DNA of 64,000 nucleotides from an uncultured Acetatifactor sp. (lineage in GTDB: Bacteria > Bacillota > Clostridia > Lachnospirales > Lachnospiraceae). The stretch is from the NCBI GenBank assembly GCA_910577235.1, contig CAJTMX010000008.1, positions 11,160 to 75,159 of the forward strand, in the 5' to 3' direction. The first letter of the stretch is position 1; each line of letters opens with the position of its first letter. Below, piece by piece: positions 63,317 through 64,000 of the stretch. The notes beneath the pieces are model-generated. The model did no database searches. It saw only the letters and a list, made by a program, of their open reading frames with translations, and was not told where the DNA came from. Both the position numbers and the translations under genes were made by a program.

Positions 63317-63970
63317 TTAACTGTTTTTCTGGTAAATATCTGTCAGCTCCCGTATCCTTTGCGCCATCTCATCATCCACAATATCAAGACCGAAACCTGC
63401 CATCATCTGGCGAAACACCATGAACTTCCGATAGATCCGGTCTGCGGAATCTCCAAGTATCATGGGATTCAACCAAATGTTAGCCGCCAGAATGATCAGC
63501 TCCGCCATTTCTTCAAGGTACTCTGTGCGTATGGAGCCGTCCGCGATCCCCTGCTCAATAATGGGCTGAATAAAGTCCGGAGCCGCAACCGTCATAGTCT
63601 CTCTGAACATACTGTGAAACAGCCTGGAATTATTGCCCAGATTTGGGGCTACGGAGAATATATCCTCCTGCACCGGCCTTAAAATGGATTCCTTAAAAAT
63701 AGTTTTTAACTTTTCCTTTCCGCTTATATCCGGAGTATCGCGTATTACCTCCAGCATCCTGTTGGACTCCTCTGTCATCCTGTCCGTAACGGCGATCAGA
63801 ATATCCTCCTTGGATCTAAAGTGATGGTAGATAGCTCCCTTGCTCAGCCCTCCCAGATTATCAATAATATCCTGGATGGAGGTGTATTCATACCCTTTTT
63901 CCATAAACAGACGACTGGCCACATCCAAGATCAGGCTCACTGTCTCTTCCGGGTGGTTGTTTCTTGCCAT
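63317..63970 (-). CDS. TetR family transcriptional repressor
   Basis: A 217-residue repressor. The helix-turn-helix is ILDVASRLFMEKGYEYTSIQDIIDNLGGLSKGAIYHHFRSKEDIL, in the first 57 residues; the rest is a helical ligand domain. GGGAGGG lies 6 bp before the ATG. It probably represses itself and the MFS/ABC genes downstream through the two ATACCG palindromes, and is released by an exported drug (inference). Confidence 0.95.
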   Translation of the reverse strand: MARNNHPEETVSLILDVASRLFMEKGYEYTSIQDIIDNLGGLSKGAIYHHFRSKEDILIAVTDRMTEESNRMLEVIRDTPDISGKEKLKTIFKESILRPVQEDIFSVAPNLGNNSRLFHSMFRETMTVAAPDFIQPIIEQGIADGSIRTEYLEEMAELIILAANIWLNPMILGDSADRIYRKFMVFRQMMAGFGLDIVDDEMAQRIRELTDIYQKNS

Positions 63971-63987
63971 GGCATTCCCTCCCTTAC

Positions 63988-64000
63988 ATACCGTCGGTAT
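63988..64000. promoter_or_regulatory. TetR operator-like palindrome in front of tetR
   Basis: ATACCG-t-CGGTAT at the right edge of the window, 18 bp before the tetR start. Confidence 0.75.

Overview
The window looks like a chromosomal segment of an anaerobic, low-to-mid GC Firmicute of class Clostridia, most likely a gut Lachnospiraceae. This is an inference from several things: a proline T-box leader in front of a short-type proS, two rubrerythrins, tRNA genes without an encoded CCA, strong GGAGG ribosome sites, consensus TTGACA/TATAAT-like promoters, Rpn-type nucleases with EGKAAGIA repeats, GH2 and GH115 glycosidases, and many PadR/MerR/XRE-controlled membrane and efflux genes. Most genes lie on the minus strand. 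No rRNA, CRISPR array, insertion sequence or complete prophage was seen.

Layout. 1-2200: a structured 70-bp tandem repeat, then a PadR regulator with a HAAS/DUF4097 protein and a new 53-codon reading frame whose promoter resembles the padR promoter. 2240-7140: esterase-like hydrolase, T-box-controlled proS, rubrerythrin, and a MerR-methyltransferase fusion with a 19-bp-spacer promoter. 7158-14275: a calcium-loop protein, two tRNA-Gly genes, a GGDEF enzyme, a DUF3810 peptidase-like protein, a MATE exporter and a DUF3048 lipoprotein. 14306-23129: beta-galactosidase, a polytopic membrane protein, a MerR protein with a duplicated C-terminal domain, a Cache/HD-GYP/REC protein and a small unknown protein. 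23161-26420: an FtsX-type ABC transporter.

26475-32395 is a more A+T-rich xylan side-chain locus (AraC regulator, SGNH esterase, GH115 alpha-glucuronidase). 32496-35370 is an operon joining a formate/nitrite transporter to a LytTR two-component system. 35520-41239 holds small flavin-binding-type proteins, a second rubrerythrin, an acyltransferase translationally coupled to an Rpn nuclease, and a HAD phosphatase. 41265-44940 is a MacAB-like tripartite exporter operon. 45093-55689 is mixed housekeeping and accessory: HD phosphohydrolase, hydrolases, an unusual aldo/keto reductase, a frameshifted XRE-membrane gene, an APH-fold kinase, a CPBP protease, a GNAT enzyme and an HD-GYP enzyme.

The most distinctive region is 55961-57972. 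It is a strongly A+T-rich, self-contained transcription unit with its own consensus promoter and terminator. It encodes a RelA/SpoT-type nucleotide synthetase with no hydrolase domain, a 67-residue Cys-containing protein and a 189-residue protein of unknown family, with tightly abutting or overlapping frames. It has the architecture of a toxin-antitoxin or anti-phage alarmone system and is the best candidate for something undescribed. The window ends (58222-64000) with a TetR-controlled drug-efflux cluster: TetR, an MFS transporter whose well-placed ATG is out of frame by one base at an A7 run, and a heterodimeric ABC exporter. Palindromic ATACCG half-site operators lie in front of both tetR and the MFS gene.
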